The position numbers were made by a program, and so were the translations under genes. Shown one piece after another: positions 44,406-56,100 of a stretch of DNA of 64,000 bases; the first letter of the stretch is position 1, and each line of letters begins with the position of its first letter. The notes below the pieces were generated by a model. The model worked only from the letters and a program-made list of their open reading frames with translations, was not told the DNA's origin and made no database searches. The stretch comes from Epiperipatus broadwayi (Eukaryota > Onychophora > Udeonychophora > Euonychophora > Peripatidae), in contig JAQFVV010000022.1 in assembly GCA_028023455.1 (NCBI GenBank), positions 9,941,100 to 10,005,099 on the forward strand, in the 5' to 3' direction.

Positions 44406-45842
44406 AATTATATAAAATTTAAAAAAAAAAAAAATTACAACGTAAGTTAATTTATTAATATTTTTTCACTCTTATAATAATAATAAAAATATTAGGGTAT
44501 ATGGTTAGATACTCAAGAGGTCATGTGATATTTGAGCACAATAATTTCATACTATACAAAACTGAGATTTTATTTTTACTTGCGGGAAACATTTAGGTCC
44601 ACTATTTTAGTACTGTGCTAAATTATTCAAGACAGTATTATAATGTCTAAATTAAAATAATCAAAAATCTCAAACCTGCATTAAAGAATCCATTGCAAGT
44701 CAAAGATATTTCCAAGAGTTTCTCAAAGAGGAAAAGTGAAAGAGGAGTCTGTAACATCAGATTTGCCATGAACCAGATATAGAATGCATGAACATATATT
44801 TGTTTTAACTTGTTTTACTCTCCAACTAATAATAGTTAGACATGCAAAATAAATATTAAATTAAAATATACCAGGATAGTTAAAGGCTATTTCAAAAATG
44901 GTCTTATGATTAGCACAATTATTATAACATGAGAGACAGTTATATCTACTTATATCATGGTTATAATTATAAAGTAAGTGTGAATCCAAAAATAAATGTG
45001 AATCAGATAGTTTATAAATCATTTCTACACAGGTACTCCCTACCTATTAATCTGAGAGGCACAAATCAAATTCAAGCAATTCATTACTATATCTTTTTTT
45101 TTTTAAAAAAAAAACATCAACTCAAGAACAACTTTATTCATTTGTACCGAAATAATAATAAATGAAAATAATAGTGTTCACATTACTTTTAGAAAATGCT
45201 TAATAACAATTAGATGTGTGAAGATTAATTATCCTCATCTACTACTAATATATGAATATGATCCGTTTAAATTGAGTTTCCATTGGATTGTATTTTACAC
45301 GCACACACACACACACGATAACTTATCAGACAACATCTTAATGTCAATTTTAATCAGACTTTTACTTAGGATAACCAATTTTACTAATCTGTGCATTTTA
45401 AATCTATGCACACGGTTCTGATCTAACCCATGCTGTTTTCTTCTTATGAAAAATGTCATTATCACTCAACATTCATAAACGTATTAATTACTATATCTTA
45501 ACCCTCGTTTATTATTAATTTTATTATATTGTATGCTAACTTTCTAGAGAGTTTTAACGGGAGGTATGGCTTTATTACTGGGAAGTTCGAGAGCAAGAAT
45601 AGTGAACACCAGAATCGATCTTGGAACTTCCCAATTCCAAGTTGGACACTCTGAATTATAATGAATAAGTATATAAAATTTGATCTACATTTATTAATCA
45701 ATTTGCATAACCATTATTTCAGTTTCATAAAGTTTTTGAATCTTTCAAAAAAGGAATACTCACTGTATACTTAACAACATATATATCTTTAGGAAATATT
45801 TTGAAATTTGAAACAAATTTTAATAAATGTTACTAATTGGAC
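44406..45842. other. AT-rich spacer, no gene seen
   Basis: A short CA run lies at 45298-45316. The frames at 44929-45165, 45218-45421 and 45498-45701 lack motifs. The segment 45535-45660 is slightly GC-richer and contains a partial inverted repeat (gggaagttcgag / cttggaacttccc). Confidence 0.45.
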
Positions 45843-46347
45843 TGTCTGATTAGATTTATAGCATGCTATTTATGCCCGCTGTTTTATTTGTGGTTGGCCT
45901 TTCCTAATTATGTGGATTGTGTGCTGTATTACTCTAAAATTAGCAATGAGACTACTGCATATAGATTCTCATTTCTAGAGATGTAAATAATAAAAACTTA
46001 GACAGAGATGAAGTAGAAGTCTCCTCCAGTGCAGCTGTAATCATAGCAGTGAATGGAATAGAAAGAAAGACAGTTAGTTGCCAAATTATGCTGACAGCAA
46101 CAAGTCACAATATACATTGTTTAGTAATGTCTGTATTCAGCAAGTTGGCTGTCACATTACTGTTGTTCAGACTAAGAACTAATTAATATTTTACTGTACT
46201 TTATTTATTGTTTATTACTTTGTTAATAAGTAAATAAATGTAACAAACAAGATTTCATTTGTATCAATTATATTCACAGTCTGACTGGTTATATATTAAA
46301 TTCTCAGACAGTCTGACTGGTTATACATTAAACCCTCAGACACAGCA
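45843..46347 (+). mobile_element. 5' LTR of Ty3/Gypsy element
   Basis: It starts TGTCTGATTAGATTTAT and ends CAGACACAGCA. It matches 50073-50557 with roughly 80-85 % identity by eye, so the insertion is old. A 35-base unit containing gtctgactggttata is duplicated near its 3' end (46278-46345), making it 20 bases longer than the 3' LTR. Confidence 0.85.
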
Positions 46348-46350
46348 GAG

Positions 46351-46366
46351 TGGCACAGTTGTCAGT
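46351..46366 (+). promoter_or_regulatory. Probable primer binding site of the Gypsy element
   Basis: TGGCACAGTTGTCAGT lies three bases after the LTR end. The position and TGG start fit a tRNA primer site. The tRNA was not identified. Confidence 0.5.
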
Positions 46367-46369
46367 TGG

Positions 46370-47160
46370 ATATGATGGAAATAGGAAAATGGTGATGTAT
46401 ATGCTATAATTCAAGTGTTTGATGTAAATAATGCAGACTTGTGGGAAATCTATGTGTCACATGCTGAGTATTATATGTTGATCAACAGGATAGAGGATGA
46501 CCATCTTAAAGTTTCCACACTTTTCTATTTTGTGTGAAAGGATGTAACACAGTTGGCTAATAGATTTATGGGCCCAAAGTATCTAGAAAACATTCTATAT
46601 GGAGAACTTATTCAAATATTGAGTGCGTAATTTGCCCCAAAACTTTGAAAATTGGTAATGCAGCTTAGGCTATGAAATAGAAAACAGTTGCCACAGAAAC
46701 AATATGTTAATTATGACTTAGCCTTACCTAGATTTATCAGAGATTGTCAATTTTCCCAGAGATAAATGGTTCCCTGTTAGAACAGTTTTTATATGGTTCC
46801 CTGTTGGAACAGTTTTTTATATGGTATGTCTGATGATAATTTAAGAAATTTAAGAAAAACTGCTAGTATGTGATCTGGATTTAATTTACAGATTGGCCAC
46901 AGAGAAGAGCATAGCTCAGGAAACTGGGTTGAATAATGCTTCAGAATTTAAAGCATCTCAGCCTTTGGAAAGGATTTTGTTTGCAAAAGAAAAACCTAAA
47001 GAAGATGTTCAGGTTTCAGATATACATTAAAAAAACTACACAAAAGTGTTATTGTTGTGGAAATGTTGTATATTTAAAAATTAACTGTGTGCATAAGGAA
47101 AAAATATATAGAATTTGTAACAATAGAGGTCACTTAACTATGTCATTTTAAAGATCAAGA
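46370..47160 (+). pseudogene. gag: Gypsy gag remnant with zinc knuckles
   Basis: Degenerate Gag: an ANRFMGPKYLENILYGELIQ-like stretch near 46560-46615 fits the capsid-like region of the K02A2.6-like Gypsy Gag group. A nucleocapsid follows at 47044-47150 with KCYCCGNVVYLKINC, a C-x2-C-x4-H-x4-C knuckle whose His is Tyr, and a second damaged knuckle YRICNNRGHLTMSF. Several stops and frameshifts interrupt the frame. Confidence 0.7.
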
Positions 47161-47545
47161 ATCACTTAAGAAATTTGTGGGAGAGTCAGAACACAAGAAA
47201 TTAGTAATAAAGAGTGTAAATAATATAACAGTAGATCATATCGTTTTGGAAATAAGAATTTGTGATAAATGGGTAGCAATGGAAGTCTTAATAATGAAGT
47301 ATGTCATCGTACAAAGATTGTGGCAGATATAAATGGAAATAAGGTGGATATTCATGGTAAGGTAATAATTCTAGGTAGAGATCCCTTGTATTGCACATAG
47401 TAAATAAAGATACAAGTCCATTACTGGGTAGAAATTGGTTTGAATCTTTGGGAATAAAAGGGTATATATTAAAGATAGTCCACATGGAAACGCTTATGAA
47501 AAGAAGATACCTGGAACTGTTTAAGCATGGATTAGCATAATTAAG
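47160..47545 (+). pseudogene. pol: Gypsy protease remnant
   Basis: The clear part is DTSPLLGRNWFESLGIK at about 47410-47458, the conserved 'LLGRdWL' segment that ends retropepsin domains in Gypsy elements. The catalytic DTG was not found; the region where it should be (about 47230-47300) is shifted and mutated. Confidence 0.6.
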
Positions 47546-48230
47546 AATGAGACCAGTGAATGTGGAATTAATAAGTAATGCACAATCAATTATTTGCAAA
47601 CTTCATAAAGTGTCATTTGCTTTAGAAGACCAAGTGGAGAAAACATTAAATGAGCTAGTTTCTAAAGGGGTCTTAATGCTAATGGAAGATTTGTTATTGG
47701 CTATGCCAATAGTTACAGTAATTAAACCACATGGAACTCTATGCTTATGTAGTGATTATAGGATTACTTTTAATAAATATATAAAGACAGGATCATATCC
47801 AGCACCTATTGTCTACAAACACTGACATTGTTTCAGAAGGCTAATTATTTTGTGATGATAGATCTGAAGGCAGCTTTTCACCAGATACCTGTAATAGAAA
47901 ATACAGGGGAGTTGTTAACACTAACTACCCATTAGGGATTATTTAAAAATCAATAAATTACCTTATGGTATATGTATTACTCCTAATGTTTTTCAGGCAA
48001 AAATGAATATGTTATTTAGATCCATGAATGGTATAATTCCTTATCTGGATGACCTTTTGATTACAGCTGCTATGGAATCAGAATTAGAAAAGCAGGTCGA
48101 TTTAGTCTGCTCAAAATTAGCAAGATCAAAAACAAAAATAAGAATTAGCAAATATATTTGGTATGCAAAAGAAATAAAATTTCTCAGACATGTTATAAAA
48201 TGTACAGGGTTGGTTCTCAGATTCTAATAA
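47546..48230 (+). pseudogene. pol: Gypsy reverse transcriptase remnant
   Basis: Fingers: FALEDQVEKTLNELVSKGVL, then ATPIVTVIKPHGTL-type sequence (here AMPIVTVIKPHGTLCLCSDY) and NKYIKTGSYPAP, all standard Gypsy RT landmarks, at 47547-47825. Palm: FVMIDLKAAFHQIPV near 47850-47890 (first catalytic Asp preserved) and IIPYLDDLLIT at 48033-48065 (second and third Asp preserved). A frameshift near 47822 and stops near 47935 and 47955 separate them. The protein is inactive as encoded. Confidence 0.85.
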
Positions 48231-48860
48231 AATTAAGGCTTTTAAGAACACTGTTATGCCTGGAAATATGAAAGAATTGCAAGCATTTATAGGATTCTTA
48301 ATTTTTTTGAGAGTTTTATAAAAGAAAAATCACACTATTTATCTTCACTATATCAACTTCTTAAAAAGAAGTAATGTTGGACCTGAACAGGAAGCATGAA
48401 AAGGCTTTTAACATTGTAAAAGAGATGTTAACATCAGAAAGGTTATTGGTCCATTATTGGAGCAATTTGGATATTATAATGACCAATGCATGAATATATT
48501 GTAGTTGCTATTTCTCACCCATGCTTTGGTGGTAAACATCCGATTTTTTATACTTCATGAGTCCTTACATCAAGCTGAAAAGAATTATAGCTAAATTGAC
48601 AAGGAAGCATTGACTGTCATATTTGCTATCAAGTTCCACCAATATACTTATGGGAGGAAGTTTAAGATTTGTACAGACCATTGCCCTCTAATGGGAATAT
48701 TCAGTACTGAGAAAAAATTTCTAATCAGGTAAGCCAGTGAATGTTAAGGTGGATAAATATATTGTCTCAGTATGATTATCAACTAGTTTTGAAACCTGGA
48801 AATGAAATTTGGCATACAGATACCTTTTTGCAATTACCCAACCATAAAGAAAAGGTATAT
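48231..48860 (+). pseudogene. pol: Gypsy RNase H remnant
   Basis: Connection: MKELQAFIGFL at 48268-48300. RNase H: HQAEKNYS then IDKEALTVIFAIKFHQYTYG at about 48570-48655 and KFKICTDHCPLMGIF at 48660-48706, the latter being the C-terminal 'f.v.TDHkPL..if' motif. Later RWINILSQYDYQLVLKPGNE ends the domain. Multiple frameshifts. Confidence 0.75.
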
Positions 48861-49029
48861 GTCATTAAATAAATAAATTGCATAAATTCAATGAAAGTGC
48901 AAATTATAAATAGGGCTGTAGTAGCTGACTGGACTGGATGAGATAAGGGTTTTAAGTAACTGGGAAATGGGTGAAAATAATTGGCTGAACGCTATCCCTC
49001 TGAGTTAGATAATATAATTTGGATTAATA

Positions 49030-49960
49030 AAGGTAGACCATCAATTTGTTGTGTGTGCATATTAAGCATGGATTGCATACTGGTTCCTTCTGCCAATAGA
49101 ATTCCAGTACTAAATTTGTAAATAAAAGTCACCCAGGAGTTGTCAAAATGAAAGTGCTCACTCATTCATACATCTGATGACTTAATATAACTGGGGATAT
49201 TGAAAATTTAATGAAAAAAGTGCATCCAAGCAATTAGAAATGTTTACCAGACCCTCAACTCCATGGACTTACATCCATTTGGACTACATGGATTCCTTGG
49301 ATGGACAGCTAATACTTATATTGGTTAATGCCTACTCAAGATAGATGGAATATAAATTAGTCAAGAATACAAATACAAAATGTATTACAACTGCATTAAA
49401 TGAAATCTTTGCTATCGATGGTTTCCCAGAGCTTATTGTGACTGAAAATGGTACAGCCTTCATTTCTCAATGATTTATCAATTTCATGCATGATAGAGGG
49501 ATTAAGCATATAATTTAAGACTTCCTTATCATCTGAAGAGCAACAGAATTTCTGAAACAGCTGTACAAAGTTTAAAACATAGTTTGAAAAAAAAATATTT
49601 AAAAACATGTCAGAAGTCTTGGTAGAGACATTGTACAACCAAAATTTTATACCGAGTACTGTGACAAGAAAAACTCCAGCTGAATGCCATACCAAATAAA
49701 AACCAAAATTTTGTGGAATTCTTAGTAGAGAACAAATATGGATATGAGATTTGTTTAAATGTCAGTGGATACCTGGAATAATTGCAAAGGTACTATCAGA
49801 ACAAATAAGATGTGTAAAGTTGCTAAATGGTAAAGAGTTTAGAAAACATATAAATCATCTATATCACCACTATGAGGATCCTATATTCAAGATCAGACAA
49901 GAGAAATGGTATAATAATCTAATGTTAAGAAAAGATGTTGATAGTAACTGATCCCAAGTG
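49030..49960 (+). pseudogene. pol: Gypsy integrase remnant
   Basis: Fragments in order: a core start LGWTANTYI near 49295 (where a catalytic Asp is expected), TTALNEIFAIDGFPELIV then TENGTAFIS near 49390-49470 (the usual second Asp is Glu), an ETAVQSLKHSLKK-like third-acid region near 49550-49590, and a C-terminal FKCQWIPGIIAKVL followed by VKLLNGKEFRKHINHLYHHY (49754-49870), which matches the Gypsy integrase tail. Frames are broken repeatedly. Confidence 0.75.
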
Positions 49961-50051
49961 TAGACTAGAGATAAAGGTAAATGACAAAGAAGCCACAATT
50001 GATTAGCAACAAGATTTGAAGATTTTGGTTGTCATTAGACCTACTAATTTT

Positions 50052-50072
50052 GGAATGAGGGAAGGACTGGAA
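50052..50072 (+). promoter_or_regulatory. Polypurine tract before the 3' LTR
   Basis: ggaatgagggaaggactggaa, purine except for three bases, directly adjoins the LTR start, as expected for plus-strand priming. Confidence 0.6.
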
Positions 50073-50557
50073 TGTTTAATTAGATTTATGGCATGTCTGA
50101 ATGACCATTTCCATGTTTTATTTGTGATTGGTCTTTCTAGTTGCATGGATTATGTACTGAATTACTCTAAAATTAAAACGAAAGTGAATGCTACATATAG
50201 ATTCTCATTTCCATAGATGTAAATGAGAAAAACTTAGTGAAAGATGAAGAGAAGAAATCAAATCCCCTCTATTCCAAATATAGTCACAGCAGTAAAGGGA
50301 ATGGAAAGGGAGACAGTTTCAAAATTGTGCTGACAGCAGCAAGGCATGCTATATACTGTTGAGTAGTGTTTGTATTCTGTGAGTTGTCTGTCAGCTTACT
50401 GTTATTCAGACTAAGAACTAATTAATATTTCAGTATATTTTATTTATTGTTGTTTATTACTTAGTTAATATGTAAATAAATGTAACTAACAATGTTTCAT
50501 TTGTGTCAATTATGTTGGCTGTCTGACGGGTTATATATTAAACACTTAGACACAGCA
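50073..50557 (+). mobile_element. 3' LTR of Ty3/Gypsy element
   Basis: It starts TGTTTAATTAGATTTATGG and ends TTAGACACAGCA. It pairs with the 5' LTR at 45843-46347. The small frame at 50016-50216 is LTR sequence. Confidence 0.85.
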
Positions 50558-50815
50558 TTAATAAAGCATGTCTGAGAATATTTGAGCCAGCCACCCTTGG
50601 AAAATGATTCTTCAAGTTTCTTTGGCTATTACTTTGTTAATAGATAAATAAATGAAACTAACAAGGTTTCATTTGTGTCAATTCTATTGGCTGCCTGACT
50701 GGTTATATGTTAAACTCTTGGACACTGCACTAGTGGAGCATATCCGAGTGTATTTGAGCAAACCATCTTTAGAAAATGATTTTACAAGTTTCTTTGGCTA
50801 TTTTTGAATTTGCAT
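50460..50815 (+). repeat. Tandem duplication of LTR end plus flank
   Basis: The last about 98 bases of the 3' LTR and the next about 80 bases of flank (gtctgagaatatttgag, gaaaatgattcttcaagttt) are repeated at 50638-50815 (atccgagtgtatttgag, gaaaatgattttacaagttt). It diverges by about 10-15 %, so it arose after or around insertion. Confidence 0.8.
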
Positions 50816-52535
50816 TTTAAATCAACAAGTTTTGTTAATGTCCACCCATTCACTTTATAGTATCACTAAATTATAGAATGGCTGATCAATTTGTGATCAA
50901 AATAATCCTGTATATCATTATATTTTAGTCCAGCATGAAAATGATTGATTTTAGGATCTAATTTTTATAAATCATATTTCCAGCTCTATCATTTCTGGGG
51001 CTCAGGTTTTTTTTTCAAAAATTTCTCATTCAATATATTGCTTAATTATTTATTTTATTTATAGAGATTACACAAAATATTAACTAATATAGCATAATTC
51101 CACTTCATTTATTTAATTAATATATTATTTTGAAAATTAAATGTAATTAGTTGTCTTAATGACATAAACTCAATTGGCTATAAGTCTAACTTATGTGTGT
51201 GCATGTATGTCCTATATTTGAGCTTATTCTCTTTCCACTTTTTTGTTCTTTTTATTATTTTGAATAATTTAAATTAGTACAAATCTTAGTCAATATAAGC
51301 TTCTCATACTAGTGATCATTTCTCTGGCTTAACTCTTACACAGCAAATGAGATTAAATGGTTAGATTTCATTTTAATGAGGGAAATAAAAAAGTAGATTA
51401 AATCAATTTAGAATATTTCAATATAGAATAAAAATAGATTAGTAAAAATAGTGTTTACTGTATTTACGGGAAGACACAACCCCAACCCACCCCCTTTTTA
51501 TATACATTTTCTCATGAATTTCCATAATGATTTACTGTACTAATTTTATAGTTATTTATGCCTATAAAAAAAAGTAACCAATGAAGATTGTAGTTAGGTA
51601 ACTTTTAATCTTCACCCTCAAAACCCAGAAATTCATCTCCAAAGCTATTTGTGTTTTATTTCGTATATGTAGGTCATTTCTCTTTATGAATCTAGAACAC
51701 TATGATGTTGATCTTGTAAAATTAGTGATATCTATCTATCAGTATCTTGCTTGTTACATAATCATTTTTGTGGAAACTGAAACTCCCGAGTTTCTAAGGT
51801 CTGATATTTGAGTTTTAAATTATTCTTCTAGTTCTAGCCATTTTGATATTCTACATCATAGATTGTGTTTCCTATGCTTAGCTTTTTGTAAGTCCTCTTT
51901 CTGTCTTCTCAAAGTTATCATCTTTTCAGTTGGCAGTGATCTGAAATTACTCTCTGCTGCTCTGTTTCTATATTCTTAACATATGTAATAACTCGTAGCT
52001 TGAATGCAATATCATAACAAAATCTGTATTGTTTTTGAACCATGTTTTGCCAAAAAATAACATAAAATATCATAGAACACCAACAATGTTCTGGACAAAT
52101 CTGTTAAGTTTAAAAGTTAAGCATTACAACGCATTGTTGAAGTGATTAAATGAATCGTAATCCTGAGATGTCAGAGGATCAGAATTCTATTTTATTGGAA
52201 TGCTCCCTCTTTTAGTAATGAAGCATAAAACATATCACACAGCTTATTATTTTTACAGAACAGAAAAGAAATTATGGAAATGATTTATTTGAAACCACTG
52301 TTTTGCAAAAGGACTAAATGCAATATAAGTATATCAATATAAACCAGAATTTTTAAACTGATTGAAATTTCAACTCATAATTTTGATTACCAGTGCATCA
52401 GACCCCCCCCCCATCTTTTAGGCATATTTTGAGAGGGAGAGGTGGTCAAAAAATATAGTAATTGGATTACGTGGAAGGCACTACAAACACATTGAACAAA
52501 AAAAAATTGTACAATTTATTTCATGTATTTATGTT
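50816..52535. other. AT-rich spacer, no gene seen
   Basis: At 50985-51050 ccagctctatcatttctggg followed by ggctcag resembles the 3' half of SINE family S2. Otherwise no feature was recognised. Confidence 0.45.
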
Positions 52536-52539
52536 TCAA

Positions 52540-52900
52540 ATGGAATGAATATATGGGAAATGTATTATAGGTTTATAATTATGAGGAATGGAAAAAGAGG
52601 ATGGATAAATTGATTAGAAAAAAAGAATGTGTTATGGAAAATTAATTAAAAAATCAGTTTGGAGTTAAATAAAAATACAAATTATATAAAATATGTATGA
52701 ATATATGATAACATTAAAGGAAATTTATTATTTGGTTCAAGTACAGGAGCTTTATATATTAGAGAAAGAAGACAAAAATTGAATAAAGATTTGTTTTGTA
52801 GATGTAGTTAACATGTTGACTATAATATTGAGCATTTGAGGAGAACAGGAAAAATATGATGGTAAAGAGAGTATAGAATAATAGAACAACTCAATTAATA
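52540..52900 (+). pseudogene. Possible LINE ORF2 C-terminal relic
   Basis: Plus-strand reading with stops gives RNGKRGWINRLEKKN, SSTGALYIRERRQKLNKDLF, CRC and DYNIEHLRR. This resembles the 'lnk.lf.rg......C......iEHfl..C' end of LINE or retroelement proteins. It is weak, and no RT domain is visible upstream. Confidence 0.3.
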
Positions 52901-55455
52901 GAACAACTCAATTTATCAAAATGATATGTGGGGGGAGGGGGATAAACTAGAAACAAAAAATAATTGGATAATAAAAAATTAGAAATAGAGGAGTTATTGG
53001 GGCTAACAAGGTTTAAACTTCGTTTGACAATATGTCATTTTACATCACTTTAGGCGGGAGTCATGTGATATTTAGTATTAAATATTAGTACTTTTATTTG
53101 TGTGCTGACAATATGTTTAAAAATATATATTTAGTTTTAAAACTTGATTTTTGAAAAGCAATTAAGCCTTTGCCTCTGTTTAATTTTATTATATGAATTA
53201 AGTTGACACAAATGTGTATACCTAAGATAAAATTTATACATATCGGAAATATTTTTTTTCCTATCCTTTTTAAAGTTGTCAGTTAAGTTTATATTATATT
53301 TATTATTTGTTCTAAGTGGTTTGTATTTTTTAATTACTATTTTTATATCATTAATTTTTATTTTCATTTTTTGCCTTGTCTAATTGGCACTAATGTATCA
53401 CCTGTTATCAAAATCATTAACCTTTATTGGGTTTAATAATGTTTTAATAAAACCACCTGTCAATTGATTTCTTTTTTAATGATGGCTAAAAAAAGACATG
53501 CAATAAACATTCAATAATAAGCTTAATAGAATGCAGAAAATTCTGTCTGTATTTGTAAGCATAATAGATATAAACCATTATCTTAAAATGTATTTATATG
53601 TTATAAACCAATCGGAAAACTAGTTGAGTCCAAAGAATCTTCTGCTAATGACCACTATAATAAGGCAATAAAAAAATAATTGCCATCAATGGAATTAAGC
53701 CCTACTCAATCTGGGCCACTGCTGTGAATGGTAGATTTAAGAACTAAAGATTCCGAAAATTTCTTCTAATTAAGAAAACATTTTTAAAAATCTAATTTTG
53801 ATCACTTGACCACAGAATGGTCAAACTTTGATATATTGGACTTAGTCATACATGCCCCCCCCTCGCAATTGATTAATTATGTGAAATATTGTGAGTTTCC
53901 TCATTTGTGATAAAAGCAAAAATTCATTCCACTCTATTCCAGAGCCATCTATTGTAAGATGGCTGTATTATATCCACATTTCCATATTAGTTTCTGATTA
54001 TTGACCTTCTTAATGAGAAGCATTGGATTTGTCCCTAGACATCCTTGGATTAAGTTATAATCTAAGATTATATAGATCTGATATTAGATTAACGATTTTC
54101 AATTGAATTGTTTTTAATATTTGTCTTAACATGTCAAGAATGCAAAATAAATTTATTGTTTAAAACATATTGTATGACTTGGTAAAACAATTTGAAATAA
54201 TTGAATAGTTTGCCTTTTGAGAAATTACACAGCATTTAAGCACTAAAAGTGATAAGTATGAACTTTAATGTAATATTCAGAGACTTTTAATACTTGAAGT
54301 CAATGCTACATAGAGCAACAGTTTAGTAATAGAATATGAAAATTATCTATGTGTATTGTTACTTTGTTATTTTTATGCTATTTTAATGCAAATTATTCTA
54401 GCATCATGTTGATTTTATGAATGCTTTTTGAAATGAAATCACATCTAATTAAAAAAACAAAAGTAGTGTCAACTAAGTGATAATATTAAATCATGTTAGA
54501 TAACATCATAAAAAATACAATTAATCTCAAATAATGAGTAAAAAAACAGATCTCTTTTACTTTAGTGGCAAAATTAGGATCATAGAAAGTGAATATAATA
54601 GTGTAAAACCACACATTTTAAAGTAAATTTATATCCAATCTTATGCATAATTACATTTAATATATAAATTATGAGAGAGTGATGTAATGGAAAAATAGAA
54701 AACTGTTAACACCATAATGGATATTCAGGTGTTTGATGCATCTAGATCACCTAGTAAAGAAACATTCTTGAAATACATGCATTGTAAGAGATGGACTGAG
54801 TTTCTGCACCATTGGATTGGATGGATATGCTTGTGTTGAAGTGATAAGAACACCAACAAAAATGAAAACAAATTAAAAATATCGTTTTAGCACAGTGATA
54901 ATTTATCCTTCTATAAGGTATTAAAAATGAAAAGAAGTTTTTGCCTAATTTACAAAAGAGTGGTATAATGCAAAATTATCTATCTCCACAACACAGGTAG
55001 TGACATTTAGATCTTTGATATCTCTCTTTACCTCATGAAATATACACATAGTGAGAAAGGGAGATATGGGTTTGATATTAATGGATTGTTGTGATATGGT
55101 AGAGTTGAAATAAGGGTGCAATGGTAATAAAAAAATTTGGAAATATTTATGTATCTATACATATGGATAAATACTGAAGGAACTACCATACAAAGCTAAT
55201 ATTAGTGGCAGCCTTCTTTATCAGACTAATAGTAAAATTAAAATGATCATTTATGACATACAGAGATGGTCAGTTTGACAACTGATATTACTTAGACTAA
55301 ACTTCAAATCGGATTCAGTTGTAAACAGTCTTTTTTTTACAATGCAATCAAAAATCTTCACATAACAGAGCTACTTCCTACTTGCTTTAAAATCTTATGT
55401 GAAAGAGTAATTTATAGTTGAATGAGAAATGAACAACAAAAAGAGACACCAAAAG
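52901..55455. other. AT-rich spacer, no gene seen
   Basis: No element was recognised. There is a C-run near 53854-53863. The frame at 53137-53367 on the minus strand is Asn/Lys/Ile-rich low complexity. Confidence 0.5.
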
Positions 55456-55469
55456 GAAAAAACAATTAT

Positions 55470-55860
55470 TGGTACTGTAGTATATCCGTACATACCAGGA
55501 TTGGCAGACAAATTAAAGAAAATTTGCAATCAATATAACATTTGAACAGTGATACAAGAACACAAACTAGTGGTTGGAAAAGGAAAAACAGATGTGTTTA
55601 CATTAGCAGACCATATACATAATAATGACCATATGATGAATATTGGATAGAGAAGAAAAGGGGTAAAGAAGAAAATTCAAAGAAGCTTACTTATATGACA
55701 ATGGCAGATAATCATATAACCCAATTCAGTGTGGTAATACATAATGTCTGGAAGCCTCTAATTAATCTTGCTCTTAGAAAAAAGTATTTTTTTTTGAGGA
55801 ATCAGAAGAATTTGAACCAATCCTCATAGATGATATGAAATTTCAGCAGACTGTTGTCTT
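55470..55860 (+). pseudogene. PLE linker and endonuclease fragment (PLE-2 copy b)
   Basis: Translation gives VVYPYIPGLADKLKKICNQY NI (55476 onward), the segment between RT and GIY-YIG in PLEs, then directly VIQEHKLVVGKGKTDVF and LADHIHNNDH. The GIY-YIG core itself is missing, by an internal deletion joining TV to IQEHK compared with copy a. The C-terminal SVVIHNVWKPLINLALRKK-type stretch survives in shifted frames to about 55785. It is followed by the same tail as at 29.97 kb. Confidence 0.7.
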
Positions 55861-55867
55861 TGACAGA

Positions 55868-56100
55868 GTAGCTTAGTTGGCTAGAGCATTGCCTTAAAAA
55901 TCGAGATTCAATAATCTAAAGGTGTAAGTTCAACTCCTATGCTAATATTGTTACTGGGCATGCCAGCAACACCTGAAGAAGAGGGGAGAATAATATCATT
56001 CAAAATGTGCAAACTACTAATGTCTATTAGTGTGCCATTAGTGACATTTATTTGTATTTGAAAAGTTTGAATAAAGTTTAAAATTGTCTAGACATTCAAT
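55868..56100 (+). mobile_element. PLE-2 tail, copy b: tRNA-like, hammerhead-like, 3' end
   Basis: The tRNA-like block is best preserved here: GTAGCTTAGTTGGCTAGAGC (A box), CCTTAAAAATC, a hairpin GATTCAATAATC in the variable-arm position, and GTAAGTTCAACTCC (B box). Long-variable-arm tRNA-Leu is the nearest type by layout, which is tentative. Then CUGAAGA (55973-55979), an extra A, GAGGGG, loop AGAAUAAUA and a mutated partner strand, CAAAAUG, and finally the aataaagtttaaaattgtct 3' end. Confidence 0.65.
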
